Positions 1 to 8,922 of a DNA stretch of 64,000 nucleotides are shown one piece after another. The translations under genes and the position numbers were made by a program. The stretch's first letter is position 1. Every line of letters begins with the position of its first letter. The stretch lies in assembly GCF_014202575.1 (NCBI RefSeq), contig NZ_JACHHB010000005.1:124001-188000 (forward strand). The letters are read 5' to 3'. This DNA is from Texcoconibacillus texcoconensis. GTDB lineage: Bacteria > Bacillota > Bacilli > Bacillales > Salisediminibacteriaceae. Under the pieces are notes generated by a model. That model was not told the DNA's origin. It ran no database searches and saw only the letters and a program-made list of their open reading frames with translations.

Positions 1-685
1 CTTCTTGTAATTGCTCATATCGCTCTTCGTGATTCATCCGCTTATAAACGAGCGTATCATAATCTTCGTATTGCTTTGTCAACTGCTTTTCTGATTGAGC
101 GATGTCATCTAACGACTTTAATAATCGATTGATGGTTTGATTTTGTCCTCTTGGCTTAAAAAGCTCTTCTTTTTTTCGCGTCAAACCTTTCTCGATTTCC
201 TTAAGTGATACACCACCAGTTGCGCTCGTATCATATACGTATCGATTTAATTCATCAGCTCCCATTTCTTCGACACCTTGAAGACCGTGGGCATCAAAAG
301 CATAAACACCTAGGAATTGTCCCTGCTCCATTCCTGCTAACACTTGATGCAATAAAGCTTCGCCACCTGATGTACCATCCCACAAGTAAACGGTCACATC
401 CCCTGCAGCTTTGGACTTTTTCACACGTTCAATCGTTACATCACCGTAACGAGAACTAGAAAAACGAATGTTTCCGCCATAAGTGTGTCCACCTTTAGGA
501 ACAAAGCGGTTTGCCTTTTGGTTACGCTTAGGAAATCCAAAGAGAATCGCCTGAATAAACGCCATGAGCGATGATTTCCCCGCTTCATTTTTCCCATATA
601 TGACATGAATGCCATCATGGTCAAAAGAGTATTTAACATCAACGAACGGCCCAAAACCGTATATATGGATGTCGCGAATGTTCAT
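1..685 (-). CDS. yhaN: YhaN-like SbcC/Rad50-type AAA ATPase (N-terminal part)
   Basis: Only about the first 228 residues are in the window; the reading frame is open to the left edge. The start is an ATG whose bases overlap the stop of the upstream yhaO (ATGA), so the two are translationally coupled. Residues about 28-38 read YGKNEAGKSSL, a Walker A loop of the SbcC/RecN/Rad50 type, after a typical MNIRDIHIYGFGPF opening strand. The part near the window edge is rich in Glu, Lys and Gln, as expected where the long coiled coil begins. Known family: YhaN pairs with the YhaO nuclease as an SbcC/SbcD-like complex acting on DNA ends. The C-terminal Walker B half lies outside the window. Confidence 0.85.
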   Translation of the reverse strand, partial: MNIRDIHIYGFGPFVDVKYSFDHDGIHVIYGKNEAGKSSLMAFIQAILFGFPKRNQKANRFVPKGGHTYGGNIRFSSSRYGDVTIERVKKSKAAGDVTVYLWDGTSGGEALLHQVLAGMEQGQFLGVYAFDAHGLQGVEEMGADELNRYVYDTSATGGVSLKEIEKGLTRKKEELFKPRGQNQTINRLLKSLDDIAQSEKQLTKQYEDYDTLVYKRMNHEERYEQLQE

Positions 686-1932
686 GAGCGCCCCTCCTCA
701 TACAGGGCCGATAAAATCAGTTGCTCGGCTTGCTGCAAAATCTCTCGCTTTTCCTCATTCGTAAACGTTGAAACATATTTTCGTCCTAAACGGTGTTGAT
801 ATAAAGGTCGATACAATTCATCGACTTGGTCAAGGTTCGTAAGCCTTTCATCATTTAAGCGGACAATATCCGCTGCAAAGTCATCTCCTTCGCGTAGACT
901 CTCGCGGTCGATGTGCAAACCAGTTTGCGTTTCTATTCGATCAATCCAAATAGACGGTTCATCCTCATCATAAGCTTCATTCAATGCTTCACGAAGGGAT
1001 TGACGGCCATGCTCATCGACCAACTCACGATGGAGGTCTCCTCTACCGTGCGCGATCACCGTCACGATGTATGTCTTTTCTGCGTCAACAAACGGCTTCA
1101 ACATTTGTTGGCATCGATCAATCCATGCCTCTACTGTTGTTAGGTCATCGATCGGTACATAGCAAGTTTCCCAGACGACAGGTGCCGTTTCTATAAAATG
1201 AAGTTCAGCATCGTCTCTTGATAATGCAACGGCATATGCCCCTTTCTCACCTTGTTCATTACGGTGCCCCCCTTGAATATTCCCTGGGTAGACGACGGGT
1301 GGTGATGTTGATAATTCTTGCCGTTTATGGATATGGCCAAGTGCCCAATAGTCCATATTCAAAGAATATAATGCCGACAAATCGAAGCTTGCATAAGGGT
1401 CGTGCCCTGTTTGGGTACGTTCTTGTCCATGCAATAGAGCAATGTGATAACCATTTAGATCCTCAACCTTTTTATAATAAACGAGTGGATCGTCGGTAAA
1501 TGAACGGCTTTGATAACTAAAACCATACATATAGGCACGAACACCGTCTCCTCGTTCATAAACAAACACATCACTTTCAGGCGGAAAAACGTGTACGTTT
1601 TCAGGCATGTTTAATGATTGAATTTGTTCATGTAATGGGTCGTGATTGCCATGAATGATGTATGCTGGTATCTTAGCTTCGTGCAAGCGATTAAGCTCAT
1701 TTCGTACGTGGAGCTGTCCTTGTATGCGACGTTTCTCGGCGTCGAAAAGGTCACCACTTATCACGACGAAATCAACTTCTCGCTTAATGGCTTCGTCAAC
1801 GATACGTGTAAATGATATCGCACTTCCTTTTTTAACAAGGTTATATAAGGAATCTGGAAGGGAAGACTGTAATCCTTTAAATGGTCGGTCAATATGTAAG
1901 TCTGCACAATGTATAAATGTCAATGAGTTCAA
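682..1932 (-). CDS. yhaO: YhaO-like SbcD/Mre11-type DNA exonuclease
   Basis: A calcineurin-like metallophosphoesterase of about 416 residues, close to the length of B. subtilis YhaO. Metal-binding motifs are visible: FIHCADLHID near the N-terminus (DxH), VISGDLFD (GDxxD), IIHGNHDP (GNHD), LLHGQE, and WALGHIHKR (GHxH). The longer frame has an upstream start, but a GGAGGTG Shine-Dalgarno sits 6 bases before the TTG at 1932, and the family homology starts there. It lies directly upstream of yhaN and overlaps it by 4 bases. Likely an Mre11-like nuclease subunit for DNA end processing; the function is inferred from family and pairing. Confidence 0.88.
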   Translation of the reverse strand: MNSLTFIHCADLHIDRPFKGLQSSLPDSLYNLVKKGSAISFTRIVDEAIKREVDFVVISGDLFDAEKRRIQGQLHVRNELNRLHEAKIPAYIIHGNHDPLHEQIQSLNMPENVHVFPPESDVFVYERGDGVRAYMYGFSYQSRSFTDDPLVYYKKVEDLNGYHIALLHGQERTQTGHDPYASFDLSALYSLNMDYWALGHIHKRQELSTSPPVVYPGNIQGGHRNEQGEKGAYAVALSRDDAELHFIETAPVVWETCYVPIDDLTTVEAWIDRCQQMLKPFVDAEKTYIVTVIAHGRGDLHRELVDEHGRQSLREALNEAYDEDEPSIWIDRIETQTGLHIDRESLREGDDFAADIVRLNDERLTNLDQVDELYRPLYQHRLGRKYVSTFTNEEKREILQQAEQLILSALYEEGRS

Positions 1933-2085
1933 ATTAACACCTCCAAATACAATTCTCTTCCACTTAGTATAACACGATAACTGAACGTACGTTCGTACTG
2001 AAACATAAAAAGAGCTGACTTTACCGATTCTGCTCATTCATCATAGATAAAATAAACAGAATTGACCGTCAGCGAGGAAAAATTG

Positions 2086-3342
2086 TTATTTTTCTTTATG
2101 TGATAACTTTAAGGCTCGACGTATGTCTTGGAAAGATGATGACTTACCGTATATCAGTACACCTCCGCGATATACACGTGCCCCTATCCATGCAAATAAG
2201 GCAATTGTCGCAATAAGAATGATGATACTTAACGCGATTTCCCAGAACGGTAAGTTTAGCATCCCTACGCGTAAGAACATAACCATTGGTGTAAAAAACG
2301 GAATATAAGACGCGATCGTGACAAATGGAGCGTCGGGTGTATTTAATCCAAAAATAGATATAAAAAATGCAACGATAACAACGAGCGTAAGAGGTACCGT
2401 TAATTGATTGACATCCTCAATCCGACTTACTATCGACCCTAGCGTAGCAGCGATCGTTGCAAATAGCAGATAACCTAGAATAAAAAAGATCATGGCATAA
2501 ACGATTAAATCGATCTGCATTGTAGATAGGTCAAGTGGAGCCAAACTTGCATTGGTTTCATTTAACGGAGTTCGATTGAACATGGATGCTGCTGCGATAA
2601 CGAAAATGATGACATATTGAGTTATACCGACGAGGGCAACGCCTGTAATTTTCGCAAACATCTGTTTCACTGGAGAAACGCTTGAGATAAGAATCTCCAT
2701 CACTCGCGATGACTTTTCTGTCGCTACTTCTGTCGCGATCATATTACCGTAACCAATAACAGAGAAATAGATAAGCATGACAAGAATGTTGACAAGAATT
2801 CGCGCTTGCTTCAGTTCCTCCTCAGATCTTGCTTGATCACTTAGCGCCTCTGTCTCAAAGGTAACCGGTTCATAAATTTGCTCTAATTGTTCTTGCTCTA
2901 AACCGAGTTGTTCTGTAGCAATGCTTTCTTTTAATTGCTGTAGCTCTTGGTTAAGGTAGTTCGATGTTTCTTGCTCTGCCACACTTTCAGAATAATAAGC
3001 GCCCTCTAAAAAACCTTGCTCATCTTCATTTATGACAAAAACAGCTTCTAATTGATCTGATTTCACGTCTTTTTTGGCAGTGGATTTCTCATTATACTCC
3101 ACGAATTCAATATCATCTTGTTGAGAGGTGAAATCCTCTAAATGCTCTTCATATTTAGATATTTCCGTAACAACTGCTACCTCTATGACTTGATTACCAC
3201 CGTCAAATAAGGAAGCGACTCGGTCCATATGTACAAGTCCTAAAACAAATCCAGCTATAACTAACGTTGAAAATACAAACGATTTCGTTTTCACCTTTGA
3301 TATGAATGTATGAAACATCACAATAAAAAATTTACTCATCAT
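2086..3342 (-). CDS. yhaP: ABC-2 type exporter permease, YhaP/NatB-like
   Basis: 418 residues with the NatB-family layout: one N-terminal membrane segment (about residues 25-42), a large extracytoplasmic part rich in Glu and Gln (about 60-175), then five to six membrane segments between about 180 and 400. The cytoplasmic loop with ATEVATEKSSRVMEILISSV is a signature of NatB/CcmB-like ABC-2 permeases. The start overlaps the end of the ATPase gene by 11 bases, so the two form one operon. Known family: NatAB-type sodium or drug exporters. The real substrate cannot be read from the sequence; sodium or a cationic compound is plausible. Confidence 0.85.
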   Translation of the reverse strand: MMSKFFIVMFHTFISKVKTKSFVFSTLVIAGFVLGLVHMDRVASLFDGGNQVIEVAVVTEISKYEEHLEDFTSQQDDIEFVEYNEKSTAKKDVKSDQLEAVFVINEDEQGFLEGAYYSESVAEQETSNYLNQELQQLKESIATEQLGLEQEQLEQIYEPVTFETEALSDQARSEEELKQARILVNILVMLIYFSVIGYGNMIATEVATEKSSRVMEILISSVSPVKQMFAKITGVALVGITQYVIIFVIAAASMFNRTPLNETNASLAPLDLSTMQIDLIVYAMIFFILGYLLFATIAATLGSIVSRIEDVNQLTVPLTLVVIVAFFISIFGLNTPDAPFVTIASYIPFFTPMVMFLRVGMLNLPFWEIALSIIILIATIALFAWIGARVYRGGVLIYGKSSSFQDIRRALKLSHKEK

Positions 3343-4231
3343 CCGCGCCTACCTTTTCTAAAAAGATATCGTTTAATGATGGTTCTTCTAAAGTAAATTT
3401 ACGGACGAAACCACTTTCCGCTAAAGCTTGAAATAGATGTTGAGCGGTTTGTTCATTTTCGATTTGAAACTGAGCGCCTTCGGCTGTATTCATAAAATGT
3501 ACGACACCTTCGTAATCTCTGAAATCATGAAGCGAAAAATCAGCGTGAACCGTCACGTTTAACTTTCCGAAATCTCTCTTAACCTCTTTTAATGAACCAT
3601 GTACGACTTGCTGACCTCGATGTAAAATTGAGATATGTTCACAAAGTTCTTCGACATGTTCCATACGATGAGAAGAAAATAAGATCGATGTTCCTGAATT
3701 TTTCAAATCCACAACAGCGTTTTTCAATAACGCTACATTCAATGGATCTAGACCACTGAATGGCTCATCTAAAATAAGCAGCTCTGGTCGATGCATAACC
3801 GCAGCAATAAATTGAATCTTTTGTTGATTCCCTTTCGATAAAGATTCTGGTTTTTTTGTATAAAATTCAGGCACATTGAATCGATCAAGCCAATAACGAA
3901 CTTGACGCACGACTTCCTGACGTTTCATCCCACGTAGTCTACCTAAGTAAATAAGTTGGTCTTTAACTTTTAACTTCGGGTACAGTCCTCTTTCCTCGGG
4001 CAAGTAGCCAATTTTACTACTCACGACATTTTTAAACTGATTCCCTTCCCAAGTAATCTTCCCTTCACTCGGTTCAATAAGACCTAGAATCATTCGAAAT
4101 GTCGTCGTTTTTCCAGCGCCATTTGCACCAACAATTCCAAAGATCTCACCTTTTGGCAGCTTGAGATTGATCCTTTGAACAGCTTGCACGTCTGCAAACT
4201 TCTTTGATACTTGATCTAAAATAAGCGTCAC
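3332..4231 (-). CDS. yhaQ: ABC exporter ATP-binding protein, YhaQ/NatA-like
   Basis: About 299 residues carrying a complete ABC ATPase. Walker A is GANGAGKTTT, the signature is LSKGNQQK (the variant seen in NatA-type exporters), and Walker B is LLILDEPFSGLDP with an SSHRMEH switch histidine. The C-terminal 80 residues resemble the DUF4162 extension found in this subfamily. Three GTG codons in a row could start it; the third is preferred because GGAAGGTG lies 9 bases upstream. It drives the overlapping YhaP permease. A near-perfect 22-bp palindrome lies about 100 bases upstream and may be an operator. Confidence 0.87.
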   Translation of the reverse strand: MTLILDQVSKKFADVQAVQRINLKLPKGEIFGIVGANGAGKTTTFRMILGLIEPSEGKITWEGNQFKNVVSSKIGYLPEERGLYPKLKVKDQLIYLGRLRGMKRQEVVRQVRYWLDRFNVPEFYTKKPESLSKGNQQKIQFIAAVMHRPELLILDEPFSGLDPLNVALLKNAVVDLKNSGTSILFSSHRMEHVEELCEHISILHRGQQVVHGSLKEVKRDFGKLNVTVHADFSLHDFRDYEGVVHFMNTAEGAQFQIENEQTAQHLFQALAESGFVRKFTLEEPSLNDIFLEKVGADDE

Positions 4232-4330
4232 GTTCACCGACACCTTCCATAATTTTCATTTATTGAAACCTTAAATTCCCACTATTGAACCAATTTCATA
4301 ATGAAGGGTTTTAACAAACATCACGAATGG

Positions 4331-4352
4331 TCACGAAGGTTAACGTTCGTGA
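4331..4352. promoter_or_regulatory. 22-bp palindrome, candidate operator
   Basis: TCACGAA, then GGTTAACG, then TTCGTGA: the arms are perfect inverted 7-mers around a GTTAAC core with one mismatched pair. A further half-site (TCACGAA) stands ten bases to the left at 4321. It lies between the divergent yhaQ and yhzD genes, so it could control either. The binding protein is unknown. It could also be only a transcript hairpin. Confidence 0.45.
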
Positions 4353-4361
4353 TAACTGATT

Positions 4362-4490
4362 GAAACGAAAGGCGACGACGCCCAAAGGATCAGCGCAGTC
4401 TGAATATCCAATTCAGCGACGGTTTGTGGAGCTGAATTTAGCTGAAGACAAGCCCTTGGGAAAGCGTCCACCTGCAGTGAAAATCACAAT
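4362..4490. repeat. probable dispersed intergenic repeat (single copy here)
   Basis: A GC-rich island inside an AT-rich gap, with GAAACGAAAGGCGACGACG at one end and GGGAAAGCGTCCACCTGCAG near the other. Its composition and its inverted pieces (CTGAAT/ATTCAG and related) look like the non-coding repeats scattered through Bacillaceae genomes. No second copy was found in this window, so the call rests on appearance. No open frame of note crosses it. Confidence 0.35.
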
Positions 4491-4611
4491 CAATGTTCGG
4501 ATATGAGATTTACATTATCTATTATGAAATTCATTCTATTATGTAAAAGTTTCATATTTTTACATCAGTACATATATCTTTAAACAAGGGGTAACAGAGG
4601 AGGGATTGAAA

Positions 4612-4797
4612 ATGGGCGAATATATCGTAACAGCTTTCGATTCAAAAGGAAAGACACTTCTAAACGAATCATTCGAGGCAATTTCTGACAATGACGCGAA
4701 ATCGATTGGCTTAAGAAAACTGAAAGGAGAAAACCTTCACGGTTATCCCGCTCGGGTGACCCGATCATCTGCTGGTCTCGTGTACTTTCATTCTTAA
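4612..4797 (+). CDS. yhzD: YhzD-like small protein
   Basis: A 61-residue soluble protein starting at ATG after GAGGAGGG with an 8-base spacer. An upstream in-frame TTG would add two residues but is too close to the Shine-Dalgarno. Length and sequence (IVTAFDSKGKTLLNESFEA near the start, a central Asp/Lys-rich stretch, a C-terminal LVYFHS) agree with the YhzD-like family of bacilli. No catalytic motif or membrane segment is seen and the function is not known. It is monocistronic, ending in a hairpin at 4808-4847. Confidence 0.7.
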   Translation: MGEYIVTAFDSKGKTLLNESFEAISDNDAKSIGLRKLKGENLHGYPARVTRSSAGLVYFHS

Positions 4798-4807
4798 AAA
4801 GAAAAGG

Positions 4808-4847
4808 CTGTGATACCATCGATCTTAAACAGAGTCGTGTTCACAGC
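4808..4847. terminator. hairpin between convergent yhzD and thioesterase genes
   Basis: GGCTGTGA and TCACAGCC form an 8-bp stem around a long loop, flanked by A-rich sequence on the left and T-rich sequence on the right. It could end transcription from both sides. Confidence 0.5.
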
Positions 4848-4858
4848 CAGTTTGTTCG

Positions 4859-5287
4859 TTACTTTTTGATTTTATAAAATGTTCCTGTTAACTTTGCTAA
4901 GAGCGTTCCTTCTTCACTATGAATCGTCGCTTCAGTGAATTGGACCGTTCTTCCTTTTTTCAAAAAATACGCTTTTGCTCGTATATTTCCTTCTGACACC
5001 GCGTGAAAGAATTGCGTTTTCAGCTCTAAGGTGACACTAGGCCCTGCACCGTAATTCATACATAGATACCCCATCGCCGTATCACCAATATAAGCATACA
5101 TTCCTCCGTGTATCGAACCACCTGAATTTAACATTGGTTCTGAAATGGGAATATCAATATAAAGCGCTTCTTCCTGTTCATCATAAGTGAACGTAAAATC
5201 TAATAGCGAATATAAAAATGCCCCTTCTCCTCGATTTTGCTTTTCAACAGCTTGTTTTGCCTTGTCCTCCCAATAACCTTGCTCCAT
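4859..5287 (-). CDS. PaaI-type hotdog-fold thioesterase
   Basis: About 142 residues with the hotdog-fold thioesterase pattern. The motif NSGGSIHGGMYAYIGDTAMG (about residues 65-84) holds the HGG loop and the helix with the catalytic acid; the strands LELKTQFFHAV and KAYFLKKGRTVQFTEATI follow. The start is the ATG six bases after GAGGTG, three codons inside the longest frame. Members hydrolyse acyl-CoA thioesters; the acyl group cannot be predicted. It lies 31 bases downstream of hemZ on the same strand and may be co-transcribed. Confidence 0.75.
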   Translation of the reverse strand: MEQGYWEDKAKQAVEKQNRGEGAFLYSLLDFTFTYDEQEEALYIDIPISEPMLNSGGSIHGGMYAYIGDTAMGYLCMNYGAGPSVTLELKTQFFHAVSEGNIRAKAYFLKKGRTVQFTEATIHSEEGTLLAKLTGTFYKIKK

Positions 5288-5318
5288 GTTTCTCACCTCC
5301 GTTTTTGTATATCATTTT

Positions 5319-6851
5319 TTAAGATTGCGGTGAATTCCCTTGGTCGCTAGAAGAAAATAATTCATCTAACAATGTTATTTTTTTCTCCGTATACGATTGA
5401 TAACCTTGCTGATAGCTAACAGGATCTTTCGGGTTTGCAAATCGCGTAATGTTACGTGTTTCTGGATCAACAAATTTACTTGCTGCACCACAGCCGAGAC
5501 CGATGATCGTCTGTGCTTCTTCCATGATCATGATGTTGTATATGCTTTCTTGGTTCGGCTGAGCGTACCCGACATTTTCCAAGTTCCCTAAAATGTTTTT
5601 TTGGCGATATAAATAATACGGTTCGTATCCATGTTCATCCATCCACACCGTCGCCTCATCCATCATTGCATGAATTTCCTCACTGTCAGCAACGTGATAC
5701 TTTTCTTTATACTTTGTCATTTGCGAAGCTCGTTTATACGAAAGGGTATGAACGGTCACGGATGTCGGCATCAGACGCGCCATGACATCTAGCGTTTCAT
5801 TAAATTCATTCAAGCCCTCTCCTGGCAAGCCGATAATCAGATCCATATTAATATTGGTCATCCCGTGTTCATACGCTAAGTTGTACTTATCAATCGTTTC
5901 TTGAACTGAATGGTGACGACCGATCGCGCGAAGTGTTTGATCGTGAAACGATTGCGGGTTTACACTAATGCGATCCACATTCCATTTATTTAAAACAGCG
6001 ATTTTTTCTTCATCAATTGTATCCGGGCGTCCTGCTTCAACTGTAAATTCACGGACGCTGTCCATATCTGGAATTTCTTTATACATGACTTCATATAATC
6101 GGTCCATTTGAGAAGCAGAAATACTCGTAGGTGTTCCCCCTCCTAAATAAACCGTTGTAACAGAAATACCGTTTTCTCTTAACCACTTCCCTGTTTCTTT
6201 AATCTCATAAAATAACCCTTCTAAAAAGGCATCCACATTCCCTTGCTTCCCATTAATGTCATAGGCCGGGAATGTACAATAGGCACACATTGTTGGACAG
6301 AACGGAATGCCAATATAAAGACTGACTGCCTTATTTAAATCATATAAATCAGGGACCACTTTTAGTTGTTGCTTAACGATCGATTCAAGAAGACGACTTT
6401 TTTCTGGTCGCATTAATGATTCTTTTTCCAAAGTTTCACGAACTTCTGTAAACGACAACCCACGGTCACGGTGCATGGAATGAAATCGTTTTGTTGGCCG
6501 TATCCCTGTTAAAACACCCCAAGGCTGCACTCTACCTGTATGTGTCTCTAACAAACTTAATAATACGTAGAGAATGGCTTGTTTCCTTCTTTTTTGTTCG
6601 TTATCTTCATAGGAAAATGTCGTTTCATCACTAAGTTTGACATTTCCTTCTTCTCCAATGAGCTCTCCTTTTATAAAAACGTCTTTTTCCATTGTAGACG
6701 ACGTAAAGGTGAACGTTATATCCGCTTGACCAACATCACCGTCATTTTGACTGTCTAAAAATTGCACGGTTGCTTCTTGATCAAATAATTGGATCACTCG
6801 TTCACACGAGCGTTGCTCAACTTCTTGTATACCGAAAACGTTCACTTTCAT
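5319..6851 (-). CDS. hemZ: HemZ, oxygen-independent coproporphyrinogen III dehydrogenase-type radical SAM protein
   Basis: About 510 residues, like B. subtilis HemZ. The radical SAM cluster motif CPTMCAYCTF is followed by a second aromatic (AYD). YLGGGTPTSI, EAGRPDTI and RISVNPQSF are the S-adenosylmethionine-binding strands of the HemN/HemW family. The roughly 170 residues before the radical SAM core are characteristic of HemZ rather than HemN or HemW. The start is an ATG after GAAGGG, 12 codons inside the longest frame. Expected role: anaerobic haem synthesis, although some family members are haem chaperones, so the exact activity is uncertain. Confidence 0.88.
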   Translation of the reverse strand: MKVNVFGIQEVEQRSCERVIQLFDQEATVQFLDSQNDGDVGQADITFTFTSSTMEKDVFIKGELIGEEGNVKLSDETTFSYEDNEQKRRKQAILYVLLSLLETHTGRVQPWGVLTGIRPTKRFHSMHRDRGLSFTEVRETLEKESLMRPEKSRLLESIVKQQLKVVPDLYDLNKAVSLYIGIPFCPTMCAYCTFPAYDINGKQGNVDAFLEGLFYEIKETGKWLRENGISVTTVYLGGGTPTSISASQMDRLYEVMYKEIPDMDSVREFTVEAGRPDTIDEEKIAVLNKWNVDRISVNPQSFHDQTLRAIGRHHSVQETIDKYNLAYEHGMTNINMDLIIGLPGEGLNEFNETLDVMARLMPTSVTVHTLSYKRASQMTKYKEKYHVADSEEIHAMMDEATVWMDEHGYEPYYLYRQKNILGNLENVGYAQPNQESIYNIMIMEEAQTIIGLGCGAASKFVDPETRNITRFANPKDPVSYQQGYQSYTEKKITLLDELFSSSDQGNSPQS

Positions 6852-7006
6852 AGTTTTTCCCTTCTTTCTACTTCCTAGATACTTCATCTAGTGTAGCGAA
6901 GCAGAGCCACTCGGTCAAACCACATACTTAAGGCCGGTCTATACAAGACCGACCCTATGCTAGCAATTTTAAAATTTATTCATGCCGAACTTTTATAACG
7001 TATTCG

Positions 7007-7867
7007 TTACTTCGTCTCGTTTAGCAGGTCAACACGAAGCTGTTTGCGGAATACTTCGCGAACCATATATCCAACACCATTTTGTTCGTTTGAACGTGTG
7101 ATCCAATCCGCTATTTGTTGAATGTCCTCAGGTGCATGCCCCATAGCAACACCTAGACCTGATTCTTGAATCATCTCTTTATCATTGTAGTAACACCCAA
7201 TCGCAACAGTTTCATTTAGGTTAACCCCTAAATGGTCAGCTACAACCCGAAGTCCACGGGCTTTTGACGTCGTTTCTTCAACGATATCAAGACTACCTTT
7301 TGCAGATGAGGATACACGAATACCAGGAACCGCTTCTTTTAGTTCATCACGTGCGTCTTGGTATTCCTCATCATTCCAAAACTGGGCACGGATTTTCGGA
7401 ACTGTTAGCGGTTGATCAATTAAGTGATGACTTAATGAATCATTGAATTGCACAGGATAAAACAGTGGGTCTCCTATGCCTAAATTCACCCGCCCAACGA
7501 GTTGTCTTTTTTCACGAATTTTATTACCGATTGCATACTTTTCATGCATAAGTCGAACATGACAATGATAATTTTCTAAACAGTCAACGACTCGGTATAC
7601 TGAATCGTGATCAAGCCGACGTTCAAACACCGGTTGATGGCTATCATTACCAATAAAAGCACCGTCATGAGTGATCAATAAATTGTCTTCCACACCTAAT
7701 GCTTTAGCTACTTTTTTCGCAGATGGAAAAGAACGTCCTGTCGCTAAAGTGACATAAACGCCTTTACTTTTAACATAGTCGATGGCATCCTTCGTGTATT
7801 TCGTCAGTCGATGATTGGATTTTAATAGGGTTCCATCGATGTCAATTGCTAATAAACGATAAGCCAT
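7007..7867 (-). CDS. yhaX: Cof-type HAD-IIB family phosphatase (YhaX-like)
   Basis: About 286 residues of the Cof/HAD-IIB class. Motif I is LLAIDIDGTLL, motif II lies in YVTLATGRSF, the motif III lysine is in TTSKARGL, and motif IV is AIGCYYNDKEMI. The last is unusual: the usual GDxxND is replaced by GCYYND, so the first acidic residue is a cysteine. The longest frame adds 37 N-terminal residues read from repeat DNA; the proper start is the ATG at 7867 after GAAGGGGGAAG. Position near hemZ and the yha genes supports YhaX. Likely a sugar-phosphate or cofactor phosphatase. Confidence 0.8.
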   Translation of the reverse strand: MAYRLLAIDIDGTLLKSNHRLTKYTKDAIDYVKSKGVYVTLATGRSFPSAKKVAKALGVEDNLLITHDGAFIGNDSHQPVFERRLDHDSVYRVVDCLENYHCHVRLMHEKYAIGNKIREKRQLVGRVNLGIGDPLFYPVQFNDSLSHHLIDQPLTVPKIRAQFWNDEEYQDARDELKEAVPGIRVSSSAKGSLDIVEETTSKARGLRVVADHLGVNLNETVAIGCYYNDKEMIQESGLGVAMGHAPEDIQQIADWITRSNEQNGVGYMVREVFRKQLRVDLLNETK

Positions 7868-7945
7868 TGTTGTCTTCCCCCTTCGTCGATTCCCTACTAA
7901 GTACTTTAATTGAAGCATATGCCCCCCAAAAAACAAATAGAACAA

Positions 7946-8336
7946 GAAAAGCGGAAACGCCTTGGGCACGAGCGACAAGTGCTGGAAGGTCGTTAAAAGG
8001 AAGCCGCTTTCTGGCTTTCATTAACGACCTGAAGCAACCTCGAGCTCGTAGGCGTTGGAGCTAGACAATAGAAAAGCTTTAGGCGCTTGTTTATCGGCGA
8101 CAGGGGGTTATCTGCGACGAGCAGCGAAGTGCGCAGGAGCAAGCGCTGCCTCTTCCTCTACTTGTATTTCTAAGAAGTGGATCCGTCGAGGCAAATCGTC
8201 GCTTACTCGCTGAAGTAAACGCTCTTTGGATTGCTAAGAAGCATAAGCCGCTTTATGGCTTCAGAAAAGGCCTGAAGCGATCTCGAGCCGATAGCGCCTA
8301 AAGCTAGACAATAGAAAAGCGGAAACGCCTTGGACA
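7946..8336. repeat. cluster of partial intergenic repeats
   Basis: The 606-base gap between the HAD gene and yheA is filled by GC-richer repeat DNA. GAAAAGCGGAAACGCCTTGG occurs at 7946 and again at 8314. GCTAGACAATAGAAAAGC occurs at 8060 and again at 8303. Between them are paired arms such as AAGCCGCTTT/GGCTTT and AGGTCGTTAA/TTAACGACCT that would fold into hairpins. The pattern suggests one full element (about 7946-8077), a degenerate second one (about 8236-8320) and the left end of a third. No coding potential was accepted here. Confidence 0.65.
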
Positions 8337-8403
8337 CAAGAGACACAGTGTCTTTTACTCTACCAGGATCACATTGAAGAGACATCGATGGGGATCAAGA
8401 GCA

Positions 8404-8458
8404 TAAAAAAAGCCGATCACTATGACTTCGAAATAAGACACAGCAATCAGCTTTTTAT
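8404..8458 (-). terminator. intrinsic terminator after yheA
   Basis: On the minus strand, AGCTGATTGC pairs imperfectly with GTGATCGGCT and is followed by a run of seven T. It lies 16 bases after the yheA stop. Confidence 0.6.
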
Positions 8459-8473
8459 TAAAACAAGGATCAA

Positions 8474-8836
8474 TTATCCTTGAGCACCTTCTTCTGGCGT
8501 ACCGTAAAGTTTTTCAAGTGGTTCAGTAATGATTTTATTTAAGTCAGTGATCATTTGACTTACGCGTTGTTCAGATTCCATAAGTTGAGAAATCGCCTCA
8601 TGTTGTTGAACAAGTTCAAATTGCTGTTGAGCACTTTGAATTTCTTCTTCGGAAATTTGCTCACCTTGCATTTGCTTTTGTTGCAAGTCCATTTGAACTT
8701 GACGGAAGTTATCAAGCATACGCTTGGCCACTTCATCTTCGTTAATTTGTTGATGAAGTTGTTCTAGATTTGTAAATTCTTCACTTTCATTTAACTCACG
8801 CGCTAATTCGTGAGCCTTATCGTACACTTTTGTCAT
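8474..8836 (-). CDS. yheA: YheA, YlbF/YmcA-family protein
   Basis: 120 residues, almost entirely helical and rich in Gln and Glu, with the YlbF-family pattern: an N-terminal KAHELARELNESEEF helix, a central LDNFRQVQMDLQQKQMQGEQ and a C-terminal SQMITDLNKIITEPL. Relatives YlbF and YmcA are parts of the complex that influences RNase Y, competence and sporulation. YheA itself has no settled function. It starts at ATG after AAAGGAGG and is followed by a terminator. Gene order (yheA next to yheB, then yheC/D) matches B. subtilis. Confidence 0.88.
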   Translation of the reverse strand: MTKVYDKAHELARELNESEEFTNLEQLHQQINEDEVAKRMLDNFRQVQMDLQQKQMQGEQISEEEIQSAQQQFELVQQHEAISQLMESEQRVSQMITDLNKIITEPLEKLYGTPEEGAQG

Positions 8837-8922
8837 AGGGAATGTTCCTCCTTTAAAAACTAACCATTCATGTGAACGGCATTCTAGACCCGACTATAAC
8901 ATGTTTAACGACAGAATTCACC

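Noticed and set aside
6931..6953. terminator after the HAD/hemZ border
   Set aside because: A hairpin (GGTCGGTCT/AGACCGGCC) exists but no T-run follows on either strand.
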